Positions 17,178-26,607 of a stretch of DNA of 64,000 bases are shown here, one piece after another. The translations under genes and the position numbers were made by a program. The DNA is from Dissulfurispira thermophila. Lineage in GTDB: Bacteria > Nitrospirota > Thermodesulfovibrionia > Thermodesulfovibrionales > Dissulfurispiraceae. The stretch is taken from contig NZ_AP022873.1 of assembly GCF_014701235.1 (NCBI RefSeq), forward strand, positions 930,001 through 994,000, written 5' to 3'. Below the pieces are notes generated by a model. It was not told the DNA's origin and did not search any database. It saw only the letters and a program-made list of their open reading frames with translations. Position 1 is the stretch's first letter; the number at the start of each line of letters is the position of its first letter.

Positions 17178-19324
17178 TGAAGTCACATAGATTTTTTATA
17201 TTTATTGCAATAGGGATTGCATCTGTCATCTTTACAGTTGCCTTATATGCGGCAAGAGTAGATTTTTTTAATTCCCTTGACCTAAAACTCAAGGATGTCA
17301 GATTCAGGGCAAGGGGAAATGTAGAGCCGGACAAAAGGGTTGTTATTGTTGCTATAGATGAAAAGAGCATCAACGAGCTTGGCAGATGGCCGTGGGACAG
17401 AAAGACTATTGCAAGGCTTGTTGAAAATCTTAATTTCTATGGCGCAAAGACTATTGTTTTTGATGTTATCTTTTCAGAGCCATCCAATGAAGTATCAGAT
17501 AGGGCATTGTCAGATGCAATCCTGAAAAGTAACAATGTAATACTCGGTTATTTTATGAGGTCAGAAGGAGAACCTCCTTTAAAGGAATCGCTTGCACTGC
17601 TTGAAGACACGAGGATAAAGATTGTTAAGACTATAGGTAATGTTACCGAAGTGCCTGTCTATAGCTTTCCATCTATTGAGTTGAATATCCCTATTATTGC
17701 AAAATCTGCGCACGGCGCAGGCTATTTCAATATCATTCCAGATAGTGATGGGATTTTAAGGTCAGTTAATATCTTGATGCTATATGACGGAAATATTTAT
17801 CCATCGCTGGCACTTTCAGCATTGAGACATTATACAGGAAGCGAGATAGTCCTTGAGATCGCCAATTACGGCGTTGACAATCTCCTCATAGGAAGCTATC
17901 GCATACCATGTGATGAATCAGGAAGGCTCACACTTAATTACTACGGCAAGCAAGGGACATTCAGAACCATACCTGCTGTTGATATAATCAAAAAAAGACT
18001 CAAGCACGATGAATTGAAAGATTCTCTTGTCTTTATCGGGGCAACAGAAATAGGTCTTTCTGACCTCCGTGCAACACCTGTTGATCCTGTGCTGCCTGGT
18101 ATAGAAGTTCATGCAACAGTTGTATCCAATGCCCTTCAGAACAAACTCCTAATAAAGGACGGCAGGGTAATAGCATTGGATATTTTATTTATTATAATCT
18201 TTGCCCTTATGCTGACCACGTCGTTGAGTCTTGTCAGAAGGACGCTTGCTGCACTTATACTATTTCTGGTGGTGCTTGGACTTTACTACATTACAAATCA
18301 TCTTGTCTTTAAGCATTATCCGTTAAACACATCTGTGCTATTTCCGCTTATTTCGATAACCCTTTCGTATTTTGGCTCAGAGGCATACAGGAATCTATTT
18401 GAAGAAAGACAAAGCAGATTTCTTAAAAAGGCTTTCTCAAGTTATGTGTCTCCTGAACTTGTTAGCGAAATAATGAAGAGGCCTGACATGCTTAAGCTGG
18501 GCGGCGAAAAAAGAGAGATAACCGTCTTATTTTCTGATATACGGGGATTTACAACACTTTCTGAAAGGCTTACGCCTGAATCGCTTGTCTCTGTCTTAAA
18601 TCAGTACCTTAGCCCTATGACAGATATTGTTCTTAAAAATAAGGGGACGCTCGATAAATATATTGGTGACGCAATAATGGCAATATATAATGCACCTTTA
18701 AACATACATGACCATGCTGCACTCGCATGCAAGAGTGCTATTGAAATGCTCGAAAGGCTTAAAGATATTAATAATTCATTCAAAGAAAAAGGACTGCCTG
18801 AGATTGATATCGGAGTTGGCATAAACACAGGTGAGGTGATTGTAGGCAATATGGGAACTGATATGAGATTTGATTATACGGCTATTGGTGATACAGTGAA
18901 TCTTGCATCAAGGCTTGAAGGTATGAACAAGGTTTATAAGACTCACATTATTATAAGTGAGTTTACATTCAGGTATTTGACCCGTTTGAACGATTTAACT
19001 CATAAGGTAATAGTTCAACACAGTTTAAATAGTTCAACATTGTATATTAGAGAACTCGATATGATAAAGGTCAAGGGTAAGGATAAACCTGTCACCATCT
19101 ATCAGGTCTCTTCAGATATGGATGAGGTGTTGATTAACAAATTTGAAGGGGCATTGCAACTTTACAGAAAACAGCAATTTAAAGAGGCAAGGGAGGTATT
19201 CGAAATGCTTGAAGCAGAATACAGTGATAAGACCGCCGGTGTATTTGCTGAAAGATGTGCTGAGTTTATAAATAATCCGCCAGGCGATAATTGGGACGGT
19301 GTATATGTTGCAAAAATTAAGTAA
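17177..19324 (+). CDS. CHASE2-domain class III adenylate cyclase
   Basis: A 715-residue membrane protein: N-terminal span (about 7-24), extracytoplasmic CHASE2 domain (about 30-330), three spans (about 335-400), then a class III cyclase (about 445-645). The metal-binding Asp residues are D454 (FSDIRGF) and D498 (GDAIM). Lys494 (LDKYIGD) and Asp566 (FDYTAIGD) are the adenine-choosing pair, so the product should be cAMP. The C-terminus (about 660-715) is TPR-like. It starts on the last base of the caspase stop (TAATG). It probably reports an envelope signal as cAMP; a CRP-type receptor gene lies at 35846. Confidence 0.9.
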   Translation: MKSHRFFIFIAIGIASVIFTVALYAARVDFFNSLDLKLKDVRFRARGNVEPDKRVVIVAIDEKSINELGRWPWDRKTIARLVENLNFYGAKTIVFDVIFSEPSNEVSDRALSDAILKSNNVILGYFMRSEGEPPLKESLALLEDTRIKIVKTIGNVTEVPVYSFPSIELNIPIIAKSAHGAGYFNIIPDSDGILRSVNILMLYDGNIYPSLALSALRHYTGSEIVLEIANYGVDNLLIGSYRIPCDESGRLTLNYYGKQGTFRTIPAVDIIKKRLKHDELKDSLVFIGATEIGLSDLRATPVDPVLPGIEVHATVVSNALQNKLLIKDGRVIALDILFIIIFALMLTTSLSLVRRTLAALILFLVVLGLYYITNHLVFKHYPLNTSVLFPLISITLSYFGSEAYRNLFEERQSRFLKKAFSSYVSPELVSEIMKRPDMLKLGGEKREITVLFSDIRGFTTLSERLTPESLVSVLNQYLSPMTDIVLKNKGTLDKYIGDAIMAIYNAPLNIHDHAALACKSAIEMLERLKDINNSFKEKGLPEIDIGVGINTGEVIVGNMGTDMRFDYTAIGDTVNLASRLEGMNKVYKTHIIISEFTFRYLTRLNDLTHKVIVQHSLNSSTLYIRELDMIKVKGKDKPVTIYQVSSDMDEVLINKFEGALQLYRKQQFKEAREVFEMLEAEYSDKTAGVFAERCAEFINNPPGDNWDGVYVAKIK

Positions 19325-22300
19325 TTCCCAATTTAGCGATAAGGATAAGTCTCTTTCGTTCAGAAGCTCTGTTTTGACAGCTCTAATAATGCTCCTTTCG
19401 CTACAACCGCAAAACTCCCTTCGCTCAAACACTTGCGGCTGTTTAAAGCTCCGGTCGCAAAGAACTGTTACCAAAACATCGCTATTCACTTCAGAGACCC
19501 ATCCTTATCGCTGGATTTGGGTCTTATGTTTATTAGTTTTGGTTGTATTTTGTGGCAACCTCTTTGCCCAGCCAAGAAATGAAGCAGAGAGGCTGTGGGA
19601 ACTGGGAGATAAAGCATATGAAAGTGGAAGATACAAGGAAGCAATCTCCTATTATGAAAAGTCCCTTACATTATGTGGAAGAGATTATTATGAATGCTAT
19701 GCCAATAACTACCACGGTCTTGGCGCATCCTATGAAGGCATGGGTGATGATAACAGAGCAATTTTTTATTACGAAAAAGCGATTGATGCTGAAAGAAGAC
19801 TCGGGAATAAAGAATGGCTTGCCACAGATTTGCTTCTTGCAGGTTCTATATACTCTCGCAAAGCAATAGATTTCAACAAAGCATATAACTATCTTGAAGA
19901 ATCAAGAAGACTTTTCAGTGAAATCGGTGCTAAAGACTCTCTTCCCATCGTATATCATGAACTTGGGAAGGTTGCAAGGGCTATTGGCAAGTTTGACAAA
20001 GCTCTTTCAAGCTTAGATGAGTCTTTGAGACTTTACAGACAAAATAGAGATGAAAATTCCGTTGGAGCAAATCTTTCTCAAATAGGATTAACATATTCTA
20101 AGATGGGACAGTATGAAAGGGCTCTCTCATACTATGAAGAAGCTCTTAAAATTGCAAAAAAGTCCAATGATCCAGTAGGCACATCAATTGTCCTGCGAGA
20201 GATTGCGGATGCATATTGTGACCTTTACAAACATGACAGGGCAATCTCCTATTATGAAGAGGCAATAGAGATTCAGAAGAAAAGCAATCTTAAACAGGAA
20301 TTGGGAACAACTCTAAATAATCTTGGCACACTTTATATGGACATGCACAGATATGAAAGGGCTCTCTCATACTATGAAGAGGCATTAAAACTGGCAAGAC
20401 AGGAAAAAGACTTGCCAACAATCGCAACCATTTTAAACAACATTGGGCATGTATGTGGAAAAATGGGTTACTCTAACAAAGCCCTTGAATATCATAGAAA
20501 ATCACTGGAGATTGAAGAGAAGCTTCAAAGACCTTTTGCACTCGTTTATGTATTAAACAACATTGGCATGGAGTATTTCAGAGCAGGCAGATATGATGAG
20601 GCTCTGAAATACCTGAATCAAGCACTTGAGATTGATAGAAAGCTCAATAATCCGACTTTTATTGAAACAAGACTTAATAACATCGGAGCGGTTTATCTAA
20701 AGCAGGGAAGACTGAAAGAGGCAGAACAGGTATTCCTTGAAAGAAAAAGGCTTGAAGAAAGAATCAAGCCAAACAGAATGCTTCATCAAGGGCTTATAGA
20801 GGTATATCTTCTAACAGGAAGATATGATTCTGCTTTAAGGCTTGCAAATGAGATTCCACCTTCATGGAGAGATAATCCAAACAGGCACTTTGAGTATTAT
20901 ACTCAGGCAGGGCTGGCATTGAAGGGCAAGGGGGCTTTGCAAGAATCAGCAATCAATCTGATGAATGCTATAAACATAGTTGAGGATATGAGACAGTCCA
21001 TCACTGAAAAAGGACAATTTTTTGCTGGAGGTGGATATTACGGAAGGCTTACTCCATACAAAGCCATAATATCAGTTCTTTATGAGATTGCGGAAAAAAA
21101 CTATAATCTTACTCCTGGTAGCAAAATAACTTTCACACCAGAGGCTTCATCATGGCAAGTTCGCACAAGAAGAAGCGCTTTTAACTTTTCAACCTTTGGA
21201 CAGGATCCTGCATCCGCTGCCTTTTATTTTTCTGAGCTTACAAAAGCCCGCACACTTCTTGAGGCAATGGCAGGTGCTGCAAGAAAAACAATGAGCGAAG
21301 AAATACCAAAGAATTTAAAAGAATCTGAAGATAGACTTCTACAGGAGCTTTCATATATTGATAGCAGATGGGCGGAGGCATTAAAAAAAGGCGAACAGGC
21401 AGTAAAACAGCTTCAGCAGAAGAGGGAAGGAGTTAAAAAACAGCTTGATGTATTGATAGAAGTGCTGAGAAAGCATCATCCAAGATATGCAGCACTCCAT
21501 TATCCTCTTCCAATTAAAGCCGAAGAACTACCATTGAGAGAGAATGAAGTTTTATTTGAGTATGCCATAACCGATGATGCCACATATTTATTCGTTATCA
21601 AAAAAGGCGGTGTAAAAAGCCTTATAAAAATACCTTTGACAAGGCAGTCCCTTGAAGATATAGTAAAATCCTTCATTGAGCCAATGAATACGAGGAATCC
21701 ATCAATATTTTCAGTTAGTATGGCTAAAAAACTATATGGAGCACTGCTTTCAGAGGCATTGAAAGAGGTAAAAGAAAATGAAAGAATAATCATCGTTCCT
21801 GATGGAATTTTGGGATTACTTCCCTTTGAAGCACTCATCATAAAGGAAGGAACAAGTATCAAAGACAGCACATATGTTGCAGACAAATACACAATCACCT
21901 ATTATCAATCAGCAACAATAATGGCACTTCAGAGGATTTTAAAAGAAACACAGCCGGAAAAGCCTCTTTTTGCCCTTGGAAACCCAGTTTACAGCAAGGA
22001 TGACCCAAGATACATTGCATGGAGACAGGGAAGAAAGGATGTGCAATTTGCAAATCTCAATCAATATGCCTTCAGAGGGCTTGCAATAAAAGCAAAATGG
22101 GGTGCTGTCACAGAGCAAGACAGAGAAGACAAGGTAGTGTTTCCACCACTTTTAGAGACAGAAGATGAAGTAAGAGAGATTGCAGAGATAATGGGAGTAA
22201 AGCCTGAACCTCCACAGGTTTTGCTCTCAGTAATGGCTAATGAGACAAACTTAAAGAGAGCAGGGCTTGAAAAATACAGATATATTCATTTTGCAACCCA

Positions 22301-22715
22301 TGCATCACTTCCAGGAATGGTTCAGGGAATAAATGAGCCATTTATTTTGCTTTCTCAGGTTGAAAATAAAGGAGATGATGGATTTTTAACGCTTAGTGAG
22401 GTTACAGGCATGAAACTCAATGCAGATATGGTTGTTTTGTCTGCATGTGTTACAGGTGTTGGCAAGGAGGTTGAAGGAGAAGGAGTTGTAAATTTTGCAA
22501 GGGCATTTCAACAGGCAGGAGCAAAGGCAGTGATAGTGAGCCTCTGGGAAGTTGCATCTGATCCAGCAGTGGAATATATGAAGACTTTTTATAGACATCT
22601 GAAATCAGGTAAGAGCAGGGCAGAGGCAATGAAGCTCACAAGGGCTGAGATAAAGACAAAATATCCCAATCCATTCTACTGGGCAGTGTTTATATTGCAT
22701 GGTGAAGGCATTTGA
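19299..22715 (+). CDS. TPR-CHAT protease, probably exported
   Basis: A 1138-residue protein. At least nine TPRs (about 95-520; 'YERALSYYEEALKLAR' type), an alpha-helical linker, and a CHAT domain (about 830-1137) with catalytic His1001 (HFATHAS) and Cys1050 (LSACVTG). CHAT is a caspase relative (separase/TPR-CHAT type). A hydrophobic segment 'WVLCLLVLVVFCGNLFAQ' at about 70-90 looks like a signal peptide or anchor but is preceded by about 68 odd residues encoded partly by a palindromic repeat (19407-19438). The start (GTG 19299, 26 bases into the cyclase gene) is therefore uncertain; no better start with a ribosome site is seen. Confidence 0.83.
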   Translation: MYMLQKLSNSQFSDKDKSLSFRSSVLTALIMLLSLQPQNSLRSNTCGCLKLRSQRTVTKTSLFTSETHPYRWIWVLCLLVLVVFCGNLFAQPRNEAERLWELGDKAYESGRYKEAISYYEKSLTLCGRDYYECYANNYHGLGASYEGMGDDNRAIFYYEKAIDAERRLGNKEWLATDLLLAGSIYSRKAIDFNKAYNYLEESRRLFSEIGAKDSLPIVYHELGKVARAIGKFDKALSSLDESLRLYRQNRDENSVGANLSQIGLTYSKMGQYERALSYYEEALKIAKKSNDPVGTSIVLREIADAYCDLYKHDRAISYYEEAIEIQKKSNLKQELGTTLNNLGTLYMDMHRYERALSYYEEALKLARQEKDLPTIATILNNIGHVCGKMGYSNKALEYHRKSLEIEEKLQRPFALVYVLNNIGMEYFRAGRYDEALKYLNQALEIDRKLNNPTFIETRLNNIGAVYLKQGRLKEAEQVFLERKRLEERIKPNRMLHQGLIEVYLLTGRYDSALRLANEIPPSWRDNPNRHFEYYTQAGLALKGKGALQESAINLMNAINIVEDMRQSITEKGQFFAGGGYYGRLTPYKAIISVLYEIAEKNYNLTPGSKITFTPEASSWQVRTRRSAFNFSTFGQDPASAAFYFSELTKARTLLEAMAGAARKTMSEEIPKNLKESEDRLLQELSYIDSRWAEALKKGEQAVKQLQQKREGVKKQLDVLIEVLRKHHPRYAALHYPLPIKAEELPLRENEVLFEYAITDDATYLFVIKKGGVKSLIKIPLTRQSLEDIVKSFIEPMNTRNPSIFSVSMAKKLYGALLSEALKEVKENERIIIVPDGILGLLPFEALIIKEGTSIKDSTYVADKYTITYYQSATIMALQRILKETQPEKPLFALGNPVYSKDDPRYIAWRQGRKDVQFANLNQYAFRGLAIKAKWGAVTEQDREDKVVFPPLLETEDEVREIAEIMGVKPEPPQVLLSVMANETNLKRAGLEKYRYIHFATHASLPGMVQGINEPFILLSQVENKGDDGFLTLSEVTGMKLNADMVVLSACVTGVGKEVEGEGVVNFARAFQQAGAKAVIVSLWEVASDPAVEYMKTFYRHLKSGKSRAEAMKLTRAEIKTKYPNPFYWAVFILHGEGI

Positions 22716-22764
22716 ACTTTGAACTTTAAACTTTGAATCGCCCGAAGGGCGGAGGGAGGTAAAC

Positions 22765-25629
22765 ATGAAACTCATTAAACTTACAACCATCATCCTTATC
22801 CTTATCAATGCCCTATACTGCCTTGCAGGAGAACCTCCAAGAGAGCCGATCTTAAGGATTGAGACAGAGATGCATACCACAATGATTAATCGCCTCAGCA
22901 TAGACAGGGATGAGAGATTCCTTGTAACTGGCTCATTTGACAAGACCATCAGGTTATGGGAATTAAGGACTGGAAAGCTTCTTAAGACACTAAGACCACC
23001 AATAGATGAGGGCAAAGAAGGCATGATCTATGCAGTAGCCATATCCCCTGATGGAAGGTATATTGCAGGAGGTGGCTGGACAGGAGGCAAATGGGACAAA
23101 ACTGCCTCCATCTACATCTTTGATAGGCAAAGAGGTGCCCTCATAAAGAGGATAGAGGGTCTGCCAGAAGTAATACTTCATCTTTCCTTTTCAAAGGATG
23201 GCAGGTTCCTTATTGCAGGGCTTGGGGGCAATAATGGCATAAGGATTTATTCTACGAAGGACTATTCACTCATAAAAGAGGATAAAGAGTATGGAGATAG
23301 TGTCTTTGGCTTTGACCTTAGTAGTGATAGAAGGCTTGTGGTAAGCTCCCTTGATGGTTACATAAGGCTTTATGATAAAGAGTTTAATCTAATAAAAAAA
23401 GAGAAGGCACCAGGTGGAAAACGACCTTATCACATATCTTTTTCTCCTGATGGCTCAAAGATAGCAGTAGGATATGAGGATACACCAGATGTTGACATTA
23501 TCTCAGGCTATGACCTTAAAAGCCTCTACAAAGCAGATACATCAGGGTTTTCTGAATGTTCTTTTGCCAGTGTCACATGGTCTTATGATGGGATGCTTTT
23601 GTATGCTGGTGGAGGATGCCAAAAGCTATTTGATGATAAATGGAAAGTTATCATCCGTCGTTGGGATAATGGTGGTAAAGGTGGTTTTATTGACATACCT
23701 GTGGCAGAAAATACCATCATGCACATCCTTCCACTTAAGGGCAATGGAGTTGCCTTTGCCTCTGGTGAGCCATCCTTTGGTATAGTTGATGGAGTTGGAA
23801 GGATCAGCCTTTATAAAGGAAATGCAATAGCTGACTTAAGGGATCAATGGGAAAAATTCCTTTTATCCTATGATGGCTCTACTGTGAGATTTGGCTATGA
23901 GGTATTGGGTAATTCCCCAGCAGTCTTTGATGCAGAAAAAAGGGAGCTTAAGATAGGTGAAAAAACCTCTTTAAGGCTTTTACCACCAATCTTTAAGACA
24001 GAAGGGATAAATGTAACAGACTGGAAGAGCAATTACAATCCCAGACTCAATGGAAAGCCTATTAAACTTGAGCAGTATGAAATTTCAAGAAGCCTTGCCA
24101 TATCACCTGATGGGAAGAGGTTTGTATTAGGCACAGGGTGGCTTTTAAGATGTTTTGATAAAGATGGCAATGAGCTATGGAATGTCCCGGCACCCGGCAC
24201 TGTTTGGGATGTAAATATCTCTGGAAATGGAAGGGTAGTGGTTGCTGGACTTGCTGATGGCACAATAAGGTGGTTTAGGATGGAGGATGGAAAGGAACTC
24301 CTTGCCCTATTTCCGCACAAAGACAAAAGACGCTGGGTCTTATGGACACCAAAGGGCTACTATGATGCAAGCCCAGGTGGAGAAGAGCTCATTGGCTGGC
24401 ACATAAACAATGGAAAGGATAGCTCTGCAGACTTCTATCCTGTGGGAAGGTTCAGGGATAGGTTTTATAGACCAGACATAATTGCAAAGCTCTTTACAAC
24501 CTATGATGAGGAAAGAGCTATTGCCCTTGCCAATGAAGAATCTGGAAGAAAGAGGGTAGAGACCTCCATAAAAGACATTCTTCCACCAGTAATCACCATC
24601 CTTTCACCAGCAGACGGTACAAGCATATCAAAGAAAGAGCTCACAGTAAGATACTCCCTCAGAAATCCATCAGGAGAGCCAGTAACAGCAATAAAGGTCC
24701 TGATTGATGGAAGACCAGTATCAGGGCAGAGGGGACTTATAATCAAACCAAAGGGTGAAGAGGTTGGAAAGCTTAATATTACAGTTCCAGAGAGGGACTT
24801 TGAACTTAGCCTCATTGCAGAGAATAAATACTCAGCAAGTGTCCCAGCAACTGTAAGGCTTTTCTGGCGGGGAAAGAAGGAAGAATTCATTGTAAAGCCA
24901 AAGCTATATATCCTTGCCATAGGGATAAGCAGATACAAGGATGAACACTTAAGGCTACAGTTTGCCCATAAGGATGCAGAGGATTTTGTAAAAACAATGA
25001 AGAAACAGAAAGGGAAACTCTATGAAGATGTAGTTGTCAAACTCCTTACAGATGAAAGGGCAACAAAGGATGAGATCCTTGATGGACTTGACTGGCTACA
25101 GAAAGAGACAACCCACAAGGATTTGGCAATGCTTTTTATAGCAGGGCATGGGATAAATGACACTGCAGGGATATATTACTTCCTTCCCCAGAATGCAGAC
25201 ATTGAAAAGTTAAAAAGGACAGCAATAGCCTTTTCAGACATAAAAAACACAGTCTCATCCCTTGCAGGCAAGGTAGTTATGTTTGCTGACACCTGCCATT
25301 CTGGAAATGTAATGGGCAAAAGGGCAGTGACAGACATAACAGGAGTGATAAATGAACTTGCCAGTGCAGAAAACGGAGTTGTTGTATTTGCCTCATCCAC
25401 TGGAAGGCAGTATTCCCTTGAAGACCCTGAGTGGAGAAACGGTGCATTCACCAAAGCAGTTGTGGAAGGCATACAGGGAAAGGCAGACCTTCTGGGCAAG
25501 GGCAAGATAACAGTAAACATGCTTGATACCTTCATCGCAGAGCGTGTAAAGGAGCTCACAAAGGGCAGGCAAACACCAGTTACCACAAAACCAGTAACAG
25601 TGCCAGATTTCCCCGTGGCAGTGAGATGA
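22765..25629 (+). CDS. Exported WD40-repeat caspase-like protease (C14), copy B
   Basis: A 954-residue twin of the 14289 gene, with its own signal peptide (about 5-21). The catalytic dyad is His795 (AGHG) and Cys844 (DTCHSG). The C-terminal two thirds equal copy A apart from one Ala/Thr change near the end. The first 310 residues differ from copy A at about 25 positions, many at matching places in the WD40 blades (TGS-D/F-DKTIRLW; GGG-S/W-TG; DSV-N/F-GF), which suggests altered ligand specificity with a fixed effector. A strong GGGAGGT lies before the ATG, after a 49-base gap with a word repeat (GAACTTT) and a small GCCC/GGGC hairpin. Confidence 0.88.
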   Translation: MKLIKLTTIILILINALYCLAGEPPREPILRIETEMHTTMINRLSIDRDERFLVTGSFDKTIRLWELRTGKLLKTLRPPIDEGKEGMIYAVAISPDGRYIAGGGWTGGKWDKTASIYIFDRQRGALIKRIEGLPEVILHLSFSKDGRFLIAGLGGNNGIRIYSTKDYSLIKEDKEYGDSVFGFDLSSDRRLVVSSLDGYIRLYDKEFNLIKKEKAPGGKRPYHISFSPDGSKIAVGYEDTPDVDIISGYDLKSLYKADTSGFSECSFASVTWSYDGMLLYAGGGCQKLFDDKWKVIIRRWDNGGKGGFIDIPVAENTIMHILPLKGNGVAFASGEPSFGIVDGVGRISLYKGNAIADLRDQWEKFLLSYDGSTVRFGYEVLGNSPAVFDAEKRELKIGEKTSLRLLPPIFKTEGINVTDWKSNYNPRLNGKPIKLEQYEISRSLAISPDGKRFVLGTGWLLRCFDKDGNELWNVPAPGTVWDVNISGNGRVVVAGLADGTIRWFRMEDGKELLALFPHKDKRRWVLWTPKGYYDASPGGEELIGWHINNGKDSSADFYPVGRFRDRFYRPDIIAKLFTTYDEERAIALANEESGRKRVETSIKDILPPVITILSPADGTSISKKELTVRYSLRNPSGEPVTAIKVLIDGRPVSGQRGLIIKPKGEEVGKLNITVPERDFELSLIAENKYSASVPATVRLFWRGKKEEFIVKPKLYILAIGISRYKDEHLRLQFAHKDAEDFVKTMKKQKGKLYEDVVVKLLTDERATKDEILDGLDWLQKETTHKDLAMLFIAGHGINDTAGIYYFLPQNADIEKLKRTAIAFSDIKNTVSSLAGKVVMFADTCHSGNVMGKRAVTDITGVINELASAENGVVVFASSTGRQYSLEDPEWRNGAFTKAVVEGIQGKADLLGKGKITVNMLDTFIAERVKELTKGRQTPVTTKPVTVPDFPVAVR
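23695..25527. repeat. Long direct repeat (about 1.83 kb), copy B
   Basis: Second copy of 15240-17072. The identity even at silent sites implies recent duplication or ongoing gene conversion. Confidence 0.85.
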
Positions 25630-26223
25630 ATGGGACAAATTGAAATGGAAACAAAATGTATCTTATATCGGGTTCTGTATATAATTTTTGTTACATTTTT
25701 TCTTCAGTCCTGCTCGTGGCTAACAGAGTTTTTTGTGCTTAATAGCTCAAAAGATCAGATAGTTGTTACTTTCAAATATCCAGTGGAGATAGAGAGAACA
25801 ACTCCATACCTTGAAAGATTGAAAATAGAAAATCCCAAACTTTATGAAGCAACAAAGCCTACTCCTTGTAAGTTTGAAAAAGAAATAAAAAACCGCTGGT
25901 TTCCAAAGATATGTGATGAAAATTTAGAAAACTGCAGATTATTACAATCTAATGAATTCATCTACAATCAAGACGAATGCTTTGTGGAAATACATTTAAA
26001 ACCCAGTCAGTCCATCAAATTATTTGAAATCTGCTGTAACTATACTGGCACACCTGAAGAAAAAGATAATGGCAGATCTATTGCTGATGTCATCAATGTT
26101 ATGAGCCTTACCATCAAGTCCCCGGATGAGACAAAGGTTTACAAAGGGATTAAACTCATGAGGGCGTTTAAAAAGATTGATAAGACAAAATATGTAATAG
26201 AATATAAGGGGGATAAGAAATGA
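25630..26223 (+). CDS. Cysteine-rich lipoprotein of unknown function
   Basis: A 197-residue protein with a hydrophobic N-terminus (about 11-26) and lipobox 'FLQSC' with Cys28. The mature part contains several cysteines (TPCKF, KICDENLENC, DECF, EICCN) that could form disulfides. I do not recognise the family. It begins immediately after the stop of caspase copy B and overlaps the next gene by 4 bases, so it belongs to the operon. A surface-anchored partner or inhibitor would fit, but this is a guess. Confidence 0.6.
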   Translation: MGQIEMETKCILYRVLYIIFVTFFLQSCSWLTEFFVLNSSKDQIVVTFKYPVEIERTTPYLERLKIENPKLYEATKPTPCKFEKEIKNRWFPKICDENLENCRLLQSNEFIYNQDECFVEIHLKPSQSIKLFEICCNYTGTPEEKDNGRSIADVINVMSLTIKSPDETKVYKGIKLMRAFKKIDKTKYVIEYKGDKK

Positions 26224-26588
26224 AACAGGTAAAGCCAGGGCGAGTGCCATCTTTGATGGAGTTTATTGGATCAATTATAGCCATTCTATTCGGAATATTC
26301 TGGACAATAGGTGCTATTTCATTAGAAGCTCCATTTGTTTTTCCTCTGTTTGGGTTTGTATTTATTATTGCTGGGATAGGAATGGCTGTTTATCATTACA
26401 ATAATGCCTTTGGTAAAAGACGCATTTCTGAATATGACATCATTGACACATCAGAAGAAGATGAGACTATCAAACAGATAAGAGATGAAAAGGATGATGT
26501 AGAGACTGCAGGTTATTGTCCATATTGTGGAAATCCCGTAAAAGAAGTATTCTTATTTTGCCCGAAATGCGGGAGAAGGATTAAGTAA
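26220..26588 (+). CDS. Small membrane protein with C-terminal zinc ribbon
   Basis: A 122-residue protein with two membrane spans (about 13-33 and 38-58), an acidic linker, and a zinc ribbon (CPYCG...CPKCG) at about 100-118. Zinc-ribbon membrane proteins of this shape are common and uncharacterised. The ribbon should face the cytoplasm if the N-terminus is inside. It overlaps the upstream lipoprotein gene by 4 bases and lies 19 bases before the serpin gene. Confidence 0.7.
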   Translation: MKQVKPGRVPSLMEFIGSIIAILFGIFWTIGAISLEAPFVFPLFGFVFIIAGIGMAVYHYNNAFGKRRISEYDIIDTSEEDETIKQIRDEKDDVETAGYCPYCGNPVKEVFLFCPKCGRRIK

Positions 26589-26607
26589 AAATCTCTGGAG
26601 GCATATC

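Noticed and set aside
19600-20780. Repeated DNA that could be taken for a CRISPR-like or tandem array
   Set aside because: The periodicity follows 34-40 codon TPR units within one open frame; repeats are degenerate and there are no spacers. No CRISPR array or cas gene is seen anywhere in the window.
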